Origin: Bacillota bacterium
GTDB taxonomy: Bacteria > Bacillota > Limnochordia > DTU087
Direction of reading: 5' to 3'
DNA: 33,148 bases
NCBI GenBank assembly: GCA_012798695.1
Contig: JAAZMR010000060.1
Location: forward strand, 1-33,148
A model generated the notes under the pieces. That model was given only the letters and a program-made list of their open reading frames with translations. It made no database searches and was not told the DNA's origin. The position numbers were made by a program, and so were the translations under genes. Positions 8,496 to 17,565 of the stretch are shown piece by piece (the stretch's first letter is position 1; the number at the start of each line of letters is the position of its first letter).

Positions 8496-9836
8496 ATGGA
8501 AGAAAAAACTACCACATTAGATCGTGCTTCCATGCAGCGCGCCATGCGCATCTGTGTTATCGATGGCATCTTTGCTAGTGCCAGCGAGAACATGATTGGC
8601 CCATTCCTAGCGCTGTTCGCTTTGGCTTTGGGTGCCACCAAAGGCCAGGTGGGGCTCTTAGCTGCTTTGCCCGCATTAGTTAGCAATTCGATGCAGATCC
8701 CGGCTGCTAGGCTCACAGAGCGCTTGGGTGACCGCAAGCGGCTAGTTGTAATTACCTCCGTGATCTCTCGCTTTTTTATCCTTGCTATAGCCACTGTCCC
8801 CCTGATGTTACAGGGCGATGTGGCCATTTATACATTCATAGGTCTTGTGACTTTGCGGGGTTTGTTCGCCAACCTTGGAGTCCCTGGCTGGACCTCAATC
8901 ATGGCAGATATTACCCCTCGGGATAGCCGCGGGAGTTATTTTGCTTCTCGGAACATGTTGTGCAATATGGCGGCTTTGTCCGGGACCCTAGTGGCTGGCT
9001 GGCTGGTGAGAACATATGACTTTCCAGCAGGCTATCGCATATCTTTCCTTTTGGCAGTCGGCCTCGGTCTGACGGCCAATTATTTTTATTCTACCTTACC
9101 CATCCCACCAATGCCACGGCGGCCTGCAACCCGCCAGCCTCTGGTCGGTCTGAAGAGCTGGCGGGAGACCATTGCCCGCCATACCGCCTTTCGTAACTAC
9201 TGTTTCACTTCTGTTCTCTGGAACTTCGGAGTAAGTTTTGTTGGACCACTTTTCCCAGTCTACTATCGGCAAGATCTAGGTGGCGATCCCGGATTTTGGG
9301 GAGTAGTTACTGCCACCGGGGTCATAGCGACTCTGATTGGACAGCGCTACTGGGGGCGCCTAGCCGATCAGTATGGGCAGAAGAATGTGATGCTGGTAGG
9401 AGGCATAGGAGCGGCTTCAGTGCCCTTGTTTTGGTGGTTTGTACCCCGTTGGCAGCTGGCACCGGTGGCCCAATTTCTCGGCAGCTTCTGTTGGGGTGGA
9501 TATAATTTGGCTGCCTTCAACTTGATTCTGGAAATCACCCCCGATGAAGGGCGCACCACCTTTGTCGGGGTATATAATACGATGGCGGGGTTGGCCAGCT
9601 CAATGGGCCCATTAGTGGGGGGCTACCTAGCAGATATCTATGGACTCCGGGTAGTGATAGCTATCTCTGGTGTGCTCCGCTGGTTAGGATACTTTGCTTT
9701 CCGCAGTAAGGTGCCTTCAGCTAGTGATGCGAAGCTCCACTGGAGTGACCTGGTGCCCTTCAGACAAGACGTGCGGATCAGTCAGAGACTACGGGAACGG
9801 GAGATAACGAAGAAGGACTCCGATCTGTCTGATTGA
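8496..9836 (+). CDS. MFS transporter (first of a tandem pair)
   Basis: A 446-aa integral membrane protein of the major facilitator superfamily with about 12 predicted transmembrane helices. After a short cytoplasmic N terminus, the first helices carry ENMIGPFLALFALALGA; the loop 2-3 type motif appears as LTERLGDRKRLV, and the second half repeats it as GRLADQYGQKNVM. The substrate cannot be read from sequence; drug or solute efflux and uptake are both possible. It is a close relative of the next gene along nearly its entire length, so the pair arose by duplication. The ribosome binding site is weak (GGATGGAT). It has its own promoter and follows the oxidoreductase genes. Confidence 0.85.
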   Translation: MEEKTTTLDRASMQRAMRICVIDGIFASASENMIGPFLALFALALGATKGQVGLLAALPALVSNSMQIPAARLTERLGDRKRLVVITSVISRFFILAIATVPLMLQGDVAIYTFIGLVTLRGLFANLGVPGWTSIMADITPRDSRGSYFASRNMLCNMAALSGTLVAGWLVRTYDFPAGYRISFLLAVGLGLTANYFYSTLPIPPMPRRPATRQPLVGLKSWRETIARHTAFRNYCFTSVLWNFGVSFVGPLFPVYYRQDLGGDPGFWGVVTATGVIATLIGQRYWGRLADQYGQKNVMLVGGIGAASVPLFWWFVPRWQLAPVAQFLGSFCWGGYNLAAFNLILEITPDEGRTTFVGVYNTMAGLASSMGPLVGGYLADIYGLRVVIAISGVLRWLGYFAFRSKVPSASDAKLHWSDLVPFRQDVRISQRLREREITKKDSDLSD

Positions 9837-9858
9837 AGCTTTTTGCCACAGGCATGAC

Positions 9859-9886
9859 TTGTCCAGGGGTACAGTCATGATAAAAT
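9859..9886 (+). promoter_or_regulatory. Promoter of second MFS gene
   Basis: TTGTCC (9859-9864), a 16-base spacer and TAAAAT (9881-9886) in the context CATGATAAAATAGATG. It lies in the 93-base gap between the two MFS genes, suggesting separate expression of the copies. Confidence 0.55.
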
Positions 9887-9929
9887 AGATGCGTATTCAC
9901 ATGTCAGTTGACGGACGGATGAATAGAAA

Positions 9930-11264
9930 ATGAGTGATCAGACGACTACACTCGACCATGCCTCGGCGAATCGAGCCATGCGTATTAGTGTCATCGATGG
10001 CATGTTCGGTAATGCTAGTGAAAACATGATCGGGCCTTTTCTATCGCTTTTTGCTTTGGCACTAGGCGCCACTAAGGGACAGATCGGTCTGCTGGCGGCT
10101 TTGCCGGCCTTTTTGAGCAACTCTCTGCAAATCCCTTCCGCCCGGCTAACTGAACGCTGGGGTCAAAGGCAAAGGCTGGTTGTCATTACTTCGGGCATAT
10201 CACGGCTGATCATTATCCCCATTGCGCTAGTACCCCTAATGCTAGAGGGAGATGCGGCCATCTATACCTTCATAGCCCTTGTGACATTGCGAGGGCTGAT
10301 CAATAGTATAGGAGTGCCTGGTTGGACTTCTATCATGGCAGATATTACCCCTCGCCATACTAGGGGAAGCTATTTTGGCTTTCGCAACGTGATGTGCAAC
10401 CTGGCGGCCTTGGTGGGAACATTAGTGGCGGGATGGTTTATCAGGCAATACGATTTTCCTTGGGGATATCAGGTATCTTTTTATGTGGCTTTGGTAATGG
10501 GCCTGTTCGCCACATATTTCTTTTCGATTATTCCGGTTCCACCGTTACCCAAACGGTCTCAGGCTGCTCAGAAACCAGTAGGGCTAAAGGCCGGTTGGCA
10601 AGCCATTGCACAGCACACGACGTTTCGTAGTTATTGTTTTACCTCGATCTTATGGAACTTTGGGGTGAGCTTTTCGAGCCCTTTGTATTCAGTATTCTAT
10701 CGAGAGAACCTCGGTGGCCATCCGGGTTTTTGGGGAGTAGTCTCAGCAGCAGGTCTGGTGGCCGGAATTTTCGGGCATCGCTACTGGGGGCGTTTGGCCG
10801 ATCGATATGGACAGAAAAATGTGATGCTGGCCGGAGGGATCGGGGCAGCTTCAGTACCTTTCGCCTGGTGTATCCTACCTCGTTGGGAGCTGGCGGTGGT
10901 GGCAGAGTTTTTCAGTGGTTTCTGTTGGAGTGGGTATAACCTAGCTGCCTTTAATCTGATTCTGGAGATTACTCCTGATGACAGCCGCACAACTTATATC
11001 GGTGTATATAATACCATGGCTGGGCTGGCTAGTTCTATCGGCCCATTGATAGGCGGCTATCTGGCAGATGCCTATGGCTTGCTTTTGGTGATCATCATCT
11101 CTGGCATACTTCGCTGGCTAGGTTACTTTGCTTTCAAGCATAATGTTCCAGCACCTTCAGAGACCCAGCTGCGGTGGAGTGATCTGATTCCTCTTAATCA
11201 GGAGATGCGGCTTACTCAGAAACTACAGGAATGGAAGAGTAAGGACTCTGACCTAACTGAGTGA
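9930..11264 (+). CDS. MFS transporter (second of a tandem pair)
   Basis: A 444-aa major facilitator superfamily protein, about two-thirds identical by eye to the preceding gene. Shared landmarks include the N-terminal RAMRI-VIDG segment, the SENMIGPFL helix, LTERWGQRQRLVV between helices 2 and 3, VPGWTSIMADITPR, GRLADRYGQKNVM in the second half and the C-terminal W-SDL-P motif. Differences concentrate in helices (for example the segments near residues 60-75 and 165-190), which is what one expects if the copies have drifted in substrate preference. About 12 membrane helices. It has its own promoter. Substrate unknown. Confidence 0.85.
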   Translation: MSDQTTTLDHASANRAMRISVIDGMFGNASENMIGPFLSLFALALGATKGQIGLLAALPAFLSNSLQIPSARLTERWGQRQRLVVITSGISRLIIIPIALVPLMLEGDAAIYTFIALVTLRGLINSIGVPGWTSIMADITPRHTRGSYFGFRNVMCNLAALVGTLVAGWFIRQYDFPWGYQVSFYVALVMGLFATYFFSIIPVPPLPKRSQAAQKPVGLKAGWQAIAQHTTFRSYCFTSILWNFGVSFSSPLYSVFYRENLGGHPGFWGVVSAAGLVAGIFGHRYWGRLADRYGQKNVMLAGGIGAASVPFAWCILPRWELAVVAEFFSGFCWSGYNLAAFNLILEITPDDSRTTYIGVYNTMAGLASSIGPLIGGYLADAYGLLLVIIISGILRWLGYFAFKHNVPAPSETQLRWSDLIPLNQEMRLTQKLQEWKSKDSDLTE

Positions 11265-11328
11265 CAGCCAATCAAGTATTTCGGTGGCTTGTATGGTCAG
11301 TCAGGTTTTTTGGCTTGGGTTGTAAACG

Positions 11329-11357
11329 TTGCAATTTCGATACATTGTGGTTATAAT
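11329..11357 (+). promoter_or_regulatory. Sigma-A promoter of the serS T-box transcript
   Basis: TTGCAA (11329-11334), a 17-base spacer and a perfect TATAAT (11352-11357). Transcription would start near 11364, at the beginning of the T-box leader. Confidence 0.85.
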
Positions 11358-11363
11358 ACGAAT

Positions 11364-11674
11364 TAACACGCAGGATATAATGGAACACGATGATGGAGAT
11401 TAGTAGCCTACCTATTCACTGCAGAGAGCCGGCGGTTGGTGCAAGCCGGTGGGAAGGCAGAGTGAATCCCCTCCGGAGTGGGTCCCAAGAATAGCCTCGC
11501 CCCAGTGCGGTGGCTATGGGAAGGGCCACGGGTAAGCCCGTTACAGCAGGAAAAGTGGGATCTTGACCTAACCTGGTTATTTACGGAATCGACTAGGGCT
11601 AATCTAGGTCCAATCTGGGTGGCAACGCGGGAGACCTCTCGTCCCTAAGCAAGGGCGAGGGGTTATTTATTTCT
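11364..11674 (+). promoter_or_regulatory. T-box riboswitch leader, seryl (serS)
   Basis: A leader of about 310 bases upstream of serS. Near its 5' end AGAGAG (about 11422) opens the Stem I region, followed by a GC-rich hairpin (GCCGG / CCGGT). The likely specifier is the UCC serine codon at 11467-11469 in the context GTGAA-UCC-CCUCCGGAG. The antiterminator T-box sequence TGGGTGGCAACGCGG is at 11616-11630; its UGGN bulge pairs with the uncharged tRNA NCCA end. A terminator hairpin follows. In this class, uncharged tRNA-Ser binding favours antitermination and raises serS expression when serine charging is low. Confidence 0.92.
11634..11673 (+). terminator. Regulated terminator of the serS T-box
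   Basis: ACCTCTCGTCC (11634-11644) pairs with GGGCGAGGGGT (11653-11663), using G-U pairs, followed by the T-rich TATTTATTT. It overlaps the end of the antiterminator, as in other T-boxes. Confidence 0.85.
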
Positions 11675-11692
11675 ATAGGAGGAAGTGAGATC

Positions 11693-12976
11693 ATGCTTGA
11701 TCTGAAGCTAATTCGCAGTAATCCTGAGCTTGTCAGAGAAGCTATGGCCAAAAGGGGTGTTGAAGTCCCTCTGGATGAGCTTTTGGAGTTGGATACGTCT
11801 AGACGCAGCCTTCTGACTGATTTGGAGAAAAAGAAAGCCCAGCGTAATACTGTATCAGAGCGGATTGGCCACATGCGCAAGGCCAAAGAAGATGCGACTC
11901 AACTAATAGCTGAGATGAAGAAGCTTTCGGAGGATATCAAGAACGGCGATGATGAGCTGCGGAAGCTAGAGCAGAGGATGCATGAGATCCTCTTGATCCT
12001 GCCCAATATTCCACACAGCTCTGTACATGTAGGCAAAGATGAAACAGAAAATATCGAAGTCCGCCGCTGGGGTACTCCACGCGATTTTGCCTTTGAGCCT
12101 AAGGCTCATTGGGATCTAGGAGTGGATCTAGGCATCATTGACTTTGAGCGAGCCGGCAAGGTCACGGGAGCACGATTTGCCTTTATGAAGGGCTTGGGAG
12201 CGCGACTCGAGCGGGCAGTCACCAGTTTCATGCTGGATTTGCATGTAAACGAACATGGATATGTGGAGATACTGCCACCCTATCTAGCGAATAGGGATAG
12301 CATGATAGGTACAGGTCAACTGCCCAAATTTGGGGAGGATATGTTCAAATGTGAGGGGCAGGATTACTACCTCATACCTACGGCTGAGGTCCCTGTAACC
12401 AATTACTACCGTGGAGAGATCTTAGAAGGCAGCCAACTGCCCATCTATATGGTAGCCTTCTCGGCTTGTTTTAGGTCTGAAGCCGGCTCTGCCGGTAGAG
12501 ATACTCGAGGGTTGGTGAGGATGCATCAATTCAACAAAGTGGAGCTAGTCAAGTTCGTTCACCCAGATACATCTTATGATGAGCTGGAGAGACTAGTAGC
12601 TGATGCGGAAGAAGTACTGCAAAGATTGGAATTGCCATATAGGGTTGTTAAAATGTGTACCGGTGATGTCGGGTTTGCTGCAGCCAAGAAGTATGATCCC
12701 GAAGTCTGGATACCCAGCTACGGGCGATATGTAGAGATTTCCTCATGCAGCAACTTCGAGGATTTTCAGGCTCGTCGCTCAGAGATCCGCTTCCGACCTG
12801 AGCCGGGAGCTAAGCCCGAATATGTACACACCTTAAACGGTTCTGGGGTGGCAGTAGGCCGAACTGTAGCCGCCATTTTGGAGAATTATCAAGAAGCTGA
12901 TGGCAGTGTGGTCATCCCGCAAGTACTCAGGCCATATATGGGTGGAGTAGAGAGGATATCACCTCCGCAGCCGTAG
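11693..12976 (+). CDS. serS: Seryl-tRNA synthetase
   Basis: Class II synthetase charging serine tRNAs, of which two (UGA and GCU) are in this window. The 427-aa length is normal. An N-terminal long helical hairpin (about 28-100) reaches the tRNA variable arm. The catalytic domain shows TAEVP (230-234) for serine binding, motif 2 [15 protein letters not shown] (260-274) and motif 3 [13 protein letters not shown] (about 380-392). The N terminus [14 protein letters not shown] is the family consensus. ATAGGAGGAAG lies just upstream of ATG 11693. It is preceded by a serine T-box and followed by a hairpin, so it is a single-gene unit under charged-tRNA control. Confidence 0.97.
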   Translation: MLDLKLIRSNPELVREAMAKRGVEVPLDELLELDTSRRSLLTDLEKKKAQRNTVSERIGHMRKAKEDATQLIAEMKKLSEDIKNGDDELRKLEQRMHEILLILPNIPHSSVHVGKDETENIEVRRWGTPRDFAFEPKAHWDLGVDLGIIDFERAGKVTGARFAFMKGLGARLERAVTSFMLDLHVNEHGYVEILPPYLANRDSMIGTGQLPKFGEDMFKCEGQDYYLIPTAEVPVTNYYRGEILEGSQLPIYMVAFSACFRSEAGSAGRDTRGLVRMHQFNKVELVKFVHPDTSYDELERLVADAEEVLQRLELPYRVVKMCTGDVGFAAAKKYDPEVWIPSYGRYVEISSCSNFEDFQARRSEIRFRPEPGAKPEYVHTLNGSGVAVGRTVAAILENYQEADGSVVIPQVLRPYMGGVERISPPQP

Positions 12977-13031
12977 AGTTCCAGGTGGTACAGTACTAGC
13001 TTTCCAGACAATAATGAGTAAGACACAGAAT

Positions 13032-13074
13032 GGGCACTTGTGGACCGAATAGGTAACCAGGTGCCCTTTCTCTC
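13032..13074 (+). terminator. Probable terminator of serS
   Basis: GGGCAC-TTG and CAGGTGCCC form a 9-bp stem (with one G-U) around a loop of about 17 bases, followed by TTTCTCT. The weak T tract lowers certainty. Confidence 0.6.
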
Positions 13075-13252
13075 CCTTGCCAAGGCGTTCATCTTTATGA
13101 TGGATCTATGACAATTCGGTGACGATTACTGAAATGGCCTATTATATGGTAGGGAAAACAACGTCGCTGGCCAAATATATCGTACAGAAGATGGGATGGG
13201 TGTCTAGAGGGATCTAATGTTATCCTTGACTAATGGAATGGGGGAAGGTTGA

Positions 13253-14332
13253 ATGCGAAAAAGCTATGGTAGTCTGCTCGTGTGTCTTGGTATCCTACTG
13301 CTCCTGACTGGGCAGGCTGGTGCCGATACACCGACAATAGCGTTGAACGAAGGTGTACACTTGGCACTGCAGGAGAGCATTGACTGCAAGATTGCCCAAC
13401 TAGAATGGGAGAATGGTCAGATTGCCTATCAGAAAGCGATGGCGGATAATCTACTGGCTCAATCAAGTTATAACCAGGGTTTGGCCGAGCTGAACTTGAT
13501 GAAGGCAGATGCCGCTTATCGGCAAAGCATAGCAAATGTTGTGATTTCCGTTGTCAGACGCTTCAGTGATGTGCGATTAGCGATGATGGACCTGCAGATC
13601 AAGGAACGGCAGTTGCGACTTAGTGAGAAGGGGCTGGAGCTCACTCAAAAAAAAGTGAAGACGCAAAACGCCAGTGAATACGACCTTTTGCAAGCTGAGG
13701 CGGACTTGGCCAAGAGCCAGTTTGATTACCACAAGAGCAGGGATAATCTAGAGGAAAAGCAGCAGGCTTTCTTTCTCTCTATCAGCTCCGATGAGATGGT
13801 CCCTGATGGTAAGCTGAGTTTCGTGCCTTTCGAGGTAGAAATTGCTGAAATCTTGCCAGAAGTTCTCCAATCCAGTGTGGACATTAAAGAAGCCCTAGAC
13901 AGCTTAGAATTGGCCAGGCTGGACCTGGAAAGGCTGCTCTTGGACGAGACGGCTGCTTTGGTAGTACGAGATGCTCAGAACCAGGTATCTCTTGCTGAGT
14001 TGAGGGTGGAACAAGTTCGGGCCGGCATTATTCAGGACGTGCAATCGGCCTTCAATTCGGTGAGGCAAGCCGAGCAGACATATAGGGCGAACTGCCTGAG
14101 CTATGAGCTAGAAAAAAAGCAGTACCAGATTATCCAAGGTCAGGTAGATGCAGGACTTAAAACAGAAGATGATCTGTTGAAGGCGCAGATTAGCCTTTGG
14201 GAGGCCGAACGCTCTGTCTTCGATGCACTGAGCAACTATGTTATCACATACCTCGAGTTCGATGAGCTGATAGGCAAAGATGTGAGGAAGAGTGCGGTAC
14301 TGCAAGAGGCAAGCATGGGGGTAGATGGTTGA
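13253..14332 (+). CDS. TolC/OEP-family protein, short, without obvious beta-barrel segments
   Basis: An exported outer membrane efflux (OEP) family protein of 359 aa. A clear signal peptide (residues 1-24, hydrophobic core LLVCLGILLLL, cleavage after AGA-D) is followed by almost continuous heptad-patterned helix with the OEP pattern: a LNEGVHLALQES opening helix, GLELTQKKVKTQNASEYDLLQAEADL, and a second repeat with QVDAGLKTEDDLLKAQISL. It is shorter than typical TolC (about 430-490 aa). The two places where TolC proteins insert beta-strand pairs are too short here. It may therefore lack its barrel, or be a divergent partner of the next gene. Start ATG 13253, preceded by GGGGGAAGG. First gene of the export operon. 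Confidence 0.75.
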   Translation: MRKSYGSLLVCLGILLLLTGQAGADTPTIALNEGVHLALQESIDCKIAQLEWENGQIAYQKAMADNLLAQSSYNQGLAELNLMKADAAYRQSIANVVISVVRRFSDVRLAMMDLQIKERQLRLSEKGLELTQKKVKTQNASEYDLLQAEADLAKSQFDYHKSRDNLEEKQQAFFLSISSDEMVPDGKLSFVPFEVEIAEILPEVLQSSVDIKEALDSLELARLDLERLLLDETAALVVRDAQNQVSLAELRVEQVRAGIIQDVQSAFNSVRQAEQTYRANCLSYELEKKQYQIIQGQVDAGLKTEDDLLKAQISLWEAERSVFDALSNYVITYLEFDELIGKDVRKSAVLQEASMGVDG

Positions 14333-15770
14333 AAAAGGGGGTTTAGACTTGGTTTGGTCAACGAAAGTGAGGCTATGGCTTGCAGCAGCAGTGATTGCCC
14401 TGTCGGCCGTAATCGCCATATCGGCCGTGTCCTGGGCTGAACCCCATGAAAGTAGAGAGTTTCTGAGCTTGGGTGAAGCTCTGGCCCGGACTGTAGAAAA
14501 ACATCCTACTGTGGATGCAGCCCATTCTGCGCGAAACTCAAAAGCACTGACAGCAGCGCGGCGGAGTGTGGTATATAATCCTAGATTATCTACCACTCTA
14601 AAACCCCTCAGCTTCTCTGTTAGGAACCAAGAAGCCAAACTGGCTTTAGGAGAATCAATTTCCATCAATGGAAGTCTATCTACCATACAGGGGTGGGATT
14701 TCTCGGTTGCCAATCGCTGGCAGGGTGTAGAAAAAGAGAGTGTGGGCTTAACTGTAGGCGCTAGTTTGCAGCTGTGGCCGCCATCTCGCTATGAAGCTGA
14801 TTATCTCAATCTTCTCGAGGCAAGGGAATCAGCTGCTCTAGCTGCCCGACAGGAGTACAGGGCTTGTATGCAGGCCATGATTGACACATATAGACGTTAT
14901 CGTTCACTTCAGATCGATAGGGACAGGTTAGCTGTGCATAAGGAAGCTTATGAAGCCGACCTAGCGGCATATGAGCGGGTAGTTGGCAAGGCTGAGCAGG
15001 GGCTAGCTTCGGCTGTGGAGGTCATAGTTGCCCAGCAGGAAAAGGCAGAGAGCCTTGCGGTCTATCAACGGGCTTTACGGGATTATGAGCGAGAGCTAAA
15101 GTCCCTCCAAGCTGATTTGTCCCTGGAGGGAGAGCTTGTGGAGTTAGAGCCCTTGCCTGCCCGGCTTGATTCAGGCAGTGTGCAGATAACGCTGGATCAA
15201 GCGGTGGCCTTGGCTTGGGAAGCAGATCTTACCCTAAGGGAGCGGAACTTGGCCTTAGCTAGTGCTCGTCGACAGGTTGAGGCCAAGCGGGTTGACAATG
15301 GTGTCGAGTTATCGGTGGGTGGCAAGGCGGAATTTTCCGAAGAGCAGACATGGGAACCGGCCTTTGAGACCTATATTTCCTTCTCCTATTCTCTTTGTGA
15401 TGGAGGTCTGAAGGAACTAGAAAAAAAGGAAGCAGAGCTGGCTCTCGATCAGGCTGAGCAAGCTGTACAGACTCAACAGATAGAAGTCAGCTTAGAGGTA
15501 GAAAGCAAGCTCTCGGAGGTACAGTGGCTGGAGGATCAGATGCAAATAGCTAGTCTCAATCATGAAAAAGTAGTGCTGCAGCATAATGCCAGAATATTGC
15601 AGGCAGCCAATGGCCTGATCCCACAGGCAGAAGCAGCAGCGAGCAAACGCCTCTTGCTGCAAGCCCAATTTGATTGGTTGGAGGCTATAGTGGCCTATGA
15701 GGCAGCTCGCCTTGAGCTACTGATGATGACGGGACAGGCATTGAATATAGAAGGGGGGTGCCCCAATTGA
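14325..15770 (+). CDS. TolC/OEP-family outer membrane efflux protein
   Basis: A full-length (481 aa) OEP protein expected to form the outer membrane channel of a tripartite exporter. It has an N-terminal hydrophobic signal (about 18-37) ending near SWAEP, a LSLGEALARTVEKHPTV opening helix, a beta-rich stretch (about 85-150, with alternating hydrophobic residues) and long heptad coiled-coil hairpins. A second beta-rich stretch (about 325-355, ending FSYSLCDGG) is followed by a second helical hairpin. The frame overlaps the preceding gene by eight bases (ATG 14325); a TTG at 14349 behind AAGGGGG is an equally good start that would shorten the N terminus by eight residues. Finding it in a spore-former implies an outer membrane. 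Confidence 0.85.
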   Translation: MVEKGGLDLVWSTKVRLWLAAAVIALSAVIAISAVSWAEPHESREFLSLGEALARTVEKHPTVDAAHSARNSKALTAARRSVVYNPRLSTTLKPLSFSVRNQEAKLALGESISINGSLSTIQGWDFSVANRWQGVEKESVGLTVGASLQLWPPSRYEADYLNLLEARESAALAARQEYRACMQAMIDTYRRYRSLQIDRDRLAVHKEAYEADLAAYERVVGKAEQGLASAVEVIVAQQEKAESLAVYQRALRDYERELKSLQADLSLEGELVELEPLPARLDSGSVQITLDQAVALAWEADLTLRERNLALASARRQVEAKRVDNGVELSVGGKAEFSEEQTWEPAFETYISFSYSLCDGGLKELEKKEAELALDQAEQAVQTQQIEVSLEVESKLSEVQWLEDQMQIASLNHEKVVLQHNARILQAANGLIPQAEAAASKRLLLQAQFDWLEAIVAYEAARLELLMMTGQALNIEGGCPN

Positions 15771-16831
15771 GACAAAAGGGCAAGATGGTAATCAAGATTG
15801 GCCTGATCGCACTTGTGGTTATTGCTCTAGCTGGCGTGGGTTATAATTACCTCAAAACTAGGAAGGCAGAGGATGCAAAAGCTACAGTGCCAACCCGCCG
15901 GGAGCTCGTCGTACAACGGGGTAATTTGACTAGAGGAGTATCAAGCGTCGGTAGTATCGCTGCTGCTCGGGATTTGGAACTGGCCTTTGATGTAGGCGGG
16001 AAAGTGAAAAACGTCTTCATACAACCCACGGAAAGGGTTGAACGAGGAGCCGTATTAGCGCAATTGGATGAGACCCGTCAAGAACTCGCCTATCTGAGTG
16101 CGAAACGTGATCTGGAAGTAGCTAGATTCGAAGCCGCACCCAACTTGATTCGGGAAAAAGAACTGGAATTGAACTTAGCTGAGGCAGACCTTAAAGGCAC
16201 TTCACTCATTGCTCCGTTTTCCGGCGTAATAGCTGAAATCGATATTCAGGAGCAAGAGTGGGTAAGCTCGGGGGCGCCAGTTATGCGGCTCTTGGATATG
16301 AGTCGTCTGTTCTTGGAAGTAGGTGTTGATGAAGTTGATATCCGCCATGTACAGGTAGGGCAAAGCGCGACTATTAGTCTAGATGCTTACCCAGAGTTGG
16401 TTTTGCCTGGTACGGTGATTGAGGTCGGTATTGTCCCAGAGGAACAAGGACAGATCGTGGTATTTCCCGTCAAGATCGAGTTAGATGAACACGATCCAAG
16501 GGTAAAAGTTGGTATGAGTGCTGAAGCTGAAATAGTGGTAGAAAAAGCCGAAGATGCCCTAATAATTCCTTTTGAAGCTGTCATAGAGGCAGGCGCCAGG
16601 AGCATGGTGACCAAAGTTACAGATACCGGTTTAGAGAGAGTAGAGGTTGTAACTGGCCTCTCAGACGGTTTCTCTATAGAGATCAAGCAAGGTCTCAACG
16701 AAGGAGATCGGATCTTGGCCAGCAACTATGAGCTCTATCACTCCCTCCAGGGCGACGGTCAGTCTACCGGGCGCAACCCAACTTCACCGTTCCAAGCTAC
16801 GCCCGCTGTACGAGGGGGCATGCGGCGGTGA
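15767..16831 (+). CDS. HlyD/MacA-type periplasmic adaptor (membrane fusion protein)
   Basis: An RND/MacA-type efflux adaptor of about 354 aa that would bridge the inner-membrane ABC transporter and the outer membrane channel. A single N-terminal membrane anchor (IKIGLIALVVIALAGVGYNY) is followed by the first half of a lipoyl domain (VGSIAAARDLELAFDVGGKV), a short helical hairpin (about 100-140, shorter than in MacA), the second lipoyl half (LIAPFSGVIAEIDIQEQEWV), a beta-barrel domain and a membrane-proximal domain. TTG 15767 overlaps the upstream stop (TTGA) and has AAGGGGGG 8 bases before it; GTG 15758 is an alternative. The C-terminal 30 residues are Ser/Pro/Gly-rich. Confidence 0.88.
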   Translation: MRQKGKMVIKIGLIALVVIALAGVGYNYLKTRKAEDAKATVPTRRELVVQRGNLTRGVSSVGSIAAARDLELAFDVGGKVKNVFIQPTERVERGAVLAQLDETRQELAYLSAKRDLEVARFEAAPNLIREKELELNLAEADLKGTSLIAPFSGVIAEIDIQEQEWVSSGAPVMRLLDMSRLFLEVGVDEVDIRHVQVGQSATISLDAYPELVLPGTVIEVGIVPEEQGQIVVFPVKIELDEHDPRVKVGMSAEAEIVVEKAEDALIIPFEAVIEAGARSMVTKVTDTGLERVEVVTGLSDGFSIEIKQGLNEGDRILASNYELYHSLQGDGQSTGRNPTSPFQATPAVRGGMRR

Positions 16832-17565
16832 ACACCGGTGCAAAGGTCTTCATTGCGGATGGCATAAGCAAGGTTTACACTATGGGGGATATCAATGTCC
16901 ATGCTTTGCGGGATATCTCCTTAACCATTGAGTCAGGGGAGTACTTGGCTATCATGGGCCCGTCAGGCTCAGGCAAGTCCACGCTTATGCATATCATGGG
17001 CTGCTTGGATAGGCCCACCAGTGGTTCCATGTATCTTAGAGGTCAGGACATCAATTCTCTCTCAGATGCTGAGCTAGCCGAAATACGTAACGCGGAGATC
17101 GGTTTTGTGTTTCAGAACTTCAACCTGTTGCCTAGTATGAGTATTCTGGCGAACGTAGAAATGCCTCTGCTTTACGCTGGTGTTCCGGCAAGAGAGAGAC
17201 GGATGCGGGCGACCACGACTCTCGGAATCGTGGGGCTAGCTGATCGGCTTCAGCATAAGCCCAGTGAGCTATCTGGTGGTCAGAGGCAGAGAGCCTCTAT
17301 TGCTCGAGCCATGGTGAACAGACCAGCCATTCTTTTAGCTGATGAGCCCACAGGTAACCTTGATACAGCAACAGGAGAAGAGATCATGGGGCTTTTTGCT
17401 GAGTTGAATGCTAAGGGCAATACCATAATAGTAGTTACACACGAACGCGCGGTGGCTGAACGCGCTTCTCGGATCGTTCATATTCGGGATGGCTGTATAG
17501 AGCATGTTGAAACCCGGGCACACGATAAAAGCGGTGGCACTGGATGGGAGGCAGTAGAGGGATGA
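16828..17565 (+). CDS. MacB/LolD-type ABC transporter ATP-binding protein
   Basis: The 245-aa nucleotide-binding subunit of a type VII (MacB/LolD/FtsE-like) ABC exporter. Walker A GPSGSGKST is at 44-52, Q-loop Q96 in FVFQNFNLLP, ABC signature LSGGQRQR at 148-155, Walker B ILLADE ending at E173, D-loop GNLDTATG and switch H205 in VVTHE. The FQNFNLLP and GNLDT motifs are typical of the MacB/LolD group. The GTG start overlaps the adaptor stop by four bases (GTGA), and the gene ends four bases into the permease, so the operon is translationally coupled. Confidence 0.92.
   Translation: MNTGAKVFIADGISKVYTMGDINVHALRDISLTIESGEYLAIMGPSGSGKSTLMHIMGCLDRPTSGSMYLRGQDINSLSDAELAEIRNAEIGFVFQNFNLLPSMSILANVEMPLLYAGVPARERRMRATTTLGIVGLADRLQHKPSELSGGQRQRASIARAMVNRPAILLADEPTGNLDTATGEEIMGLFAELNAKGNTIIVVTHERAVAERASRIVHIRDGCIEHVETRAHDKSGGTGWEAVEG

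Noticed and set aside
14108-14713. 201-aa reverse-strand open frame across the two OEP genes
   Set aside because: It overlaps two well-supported forward genes with signal peptides and heptad structure, has no recognisable motif, and reads as low-complexity antisense.
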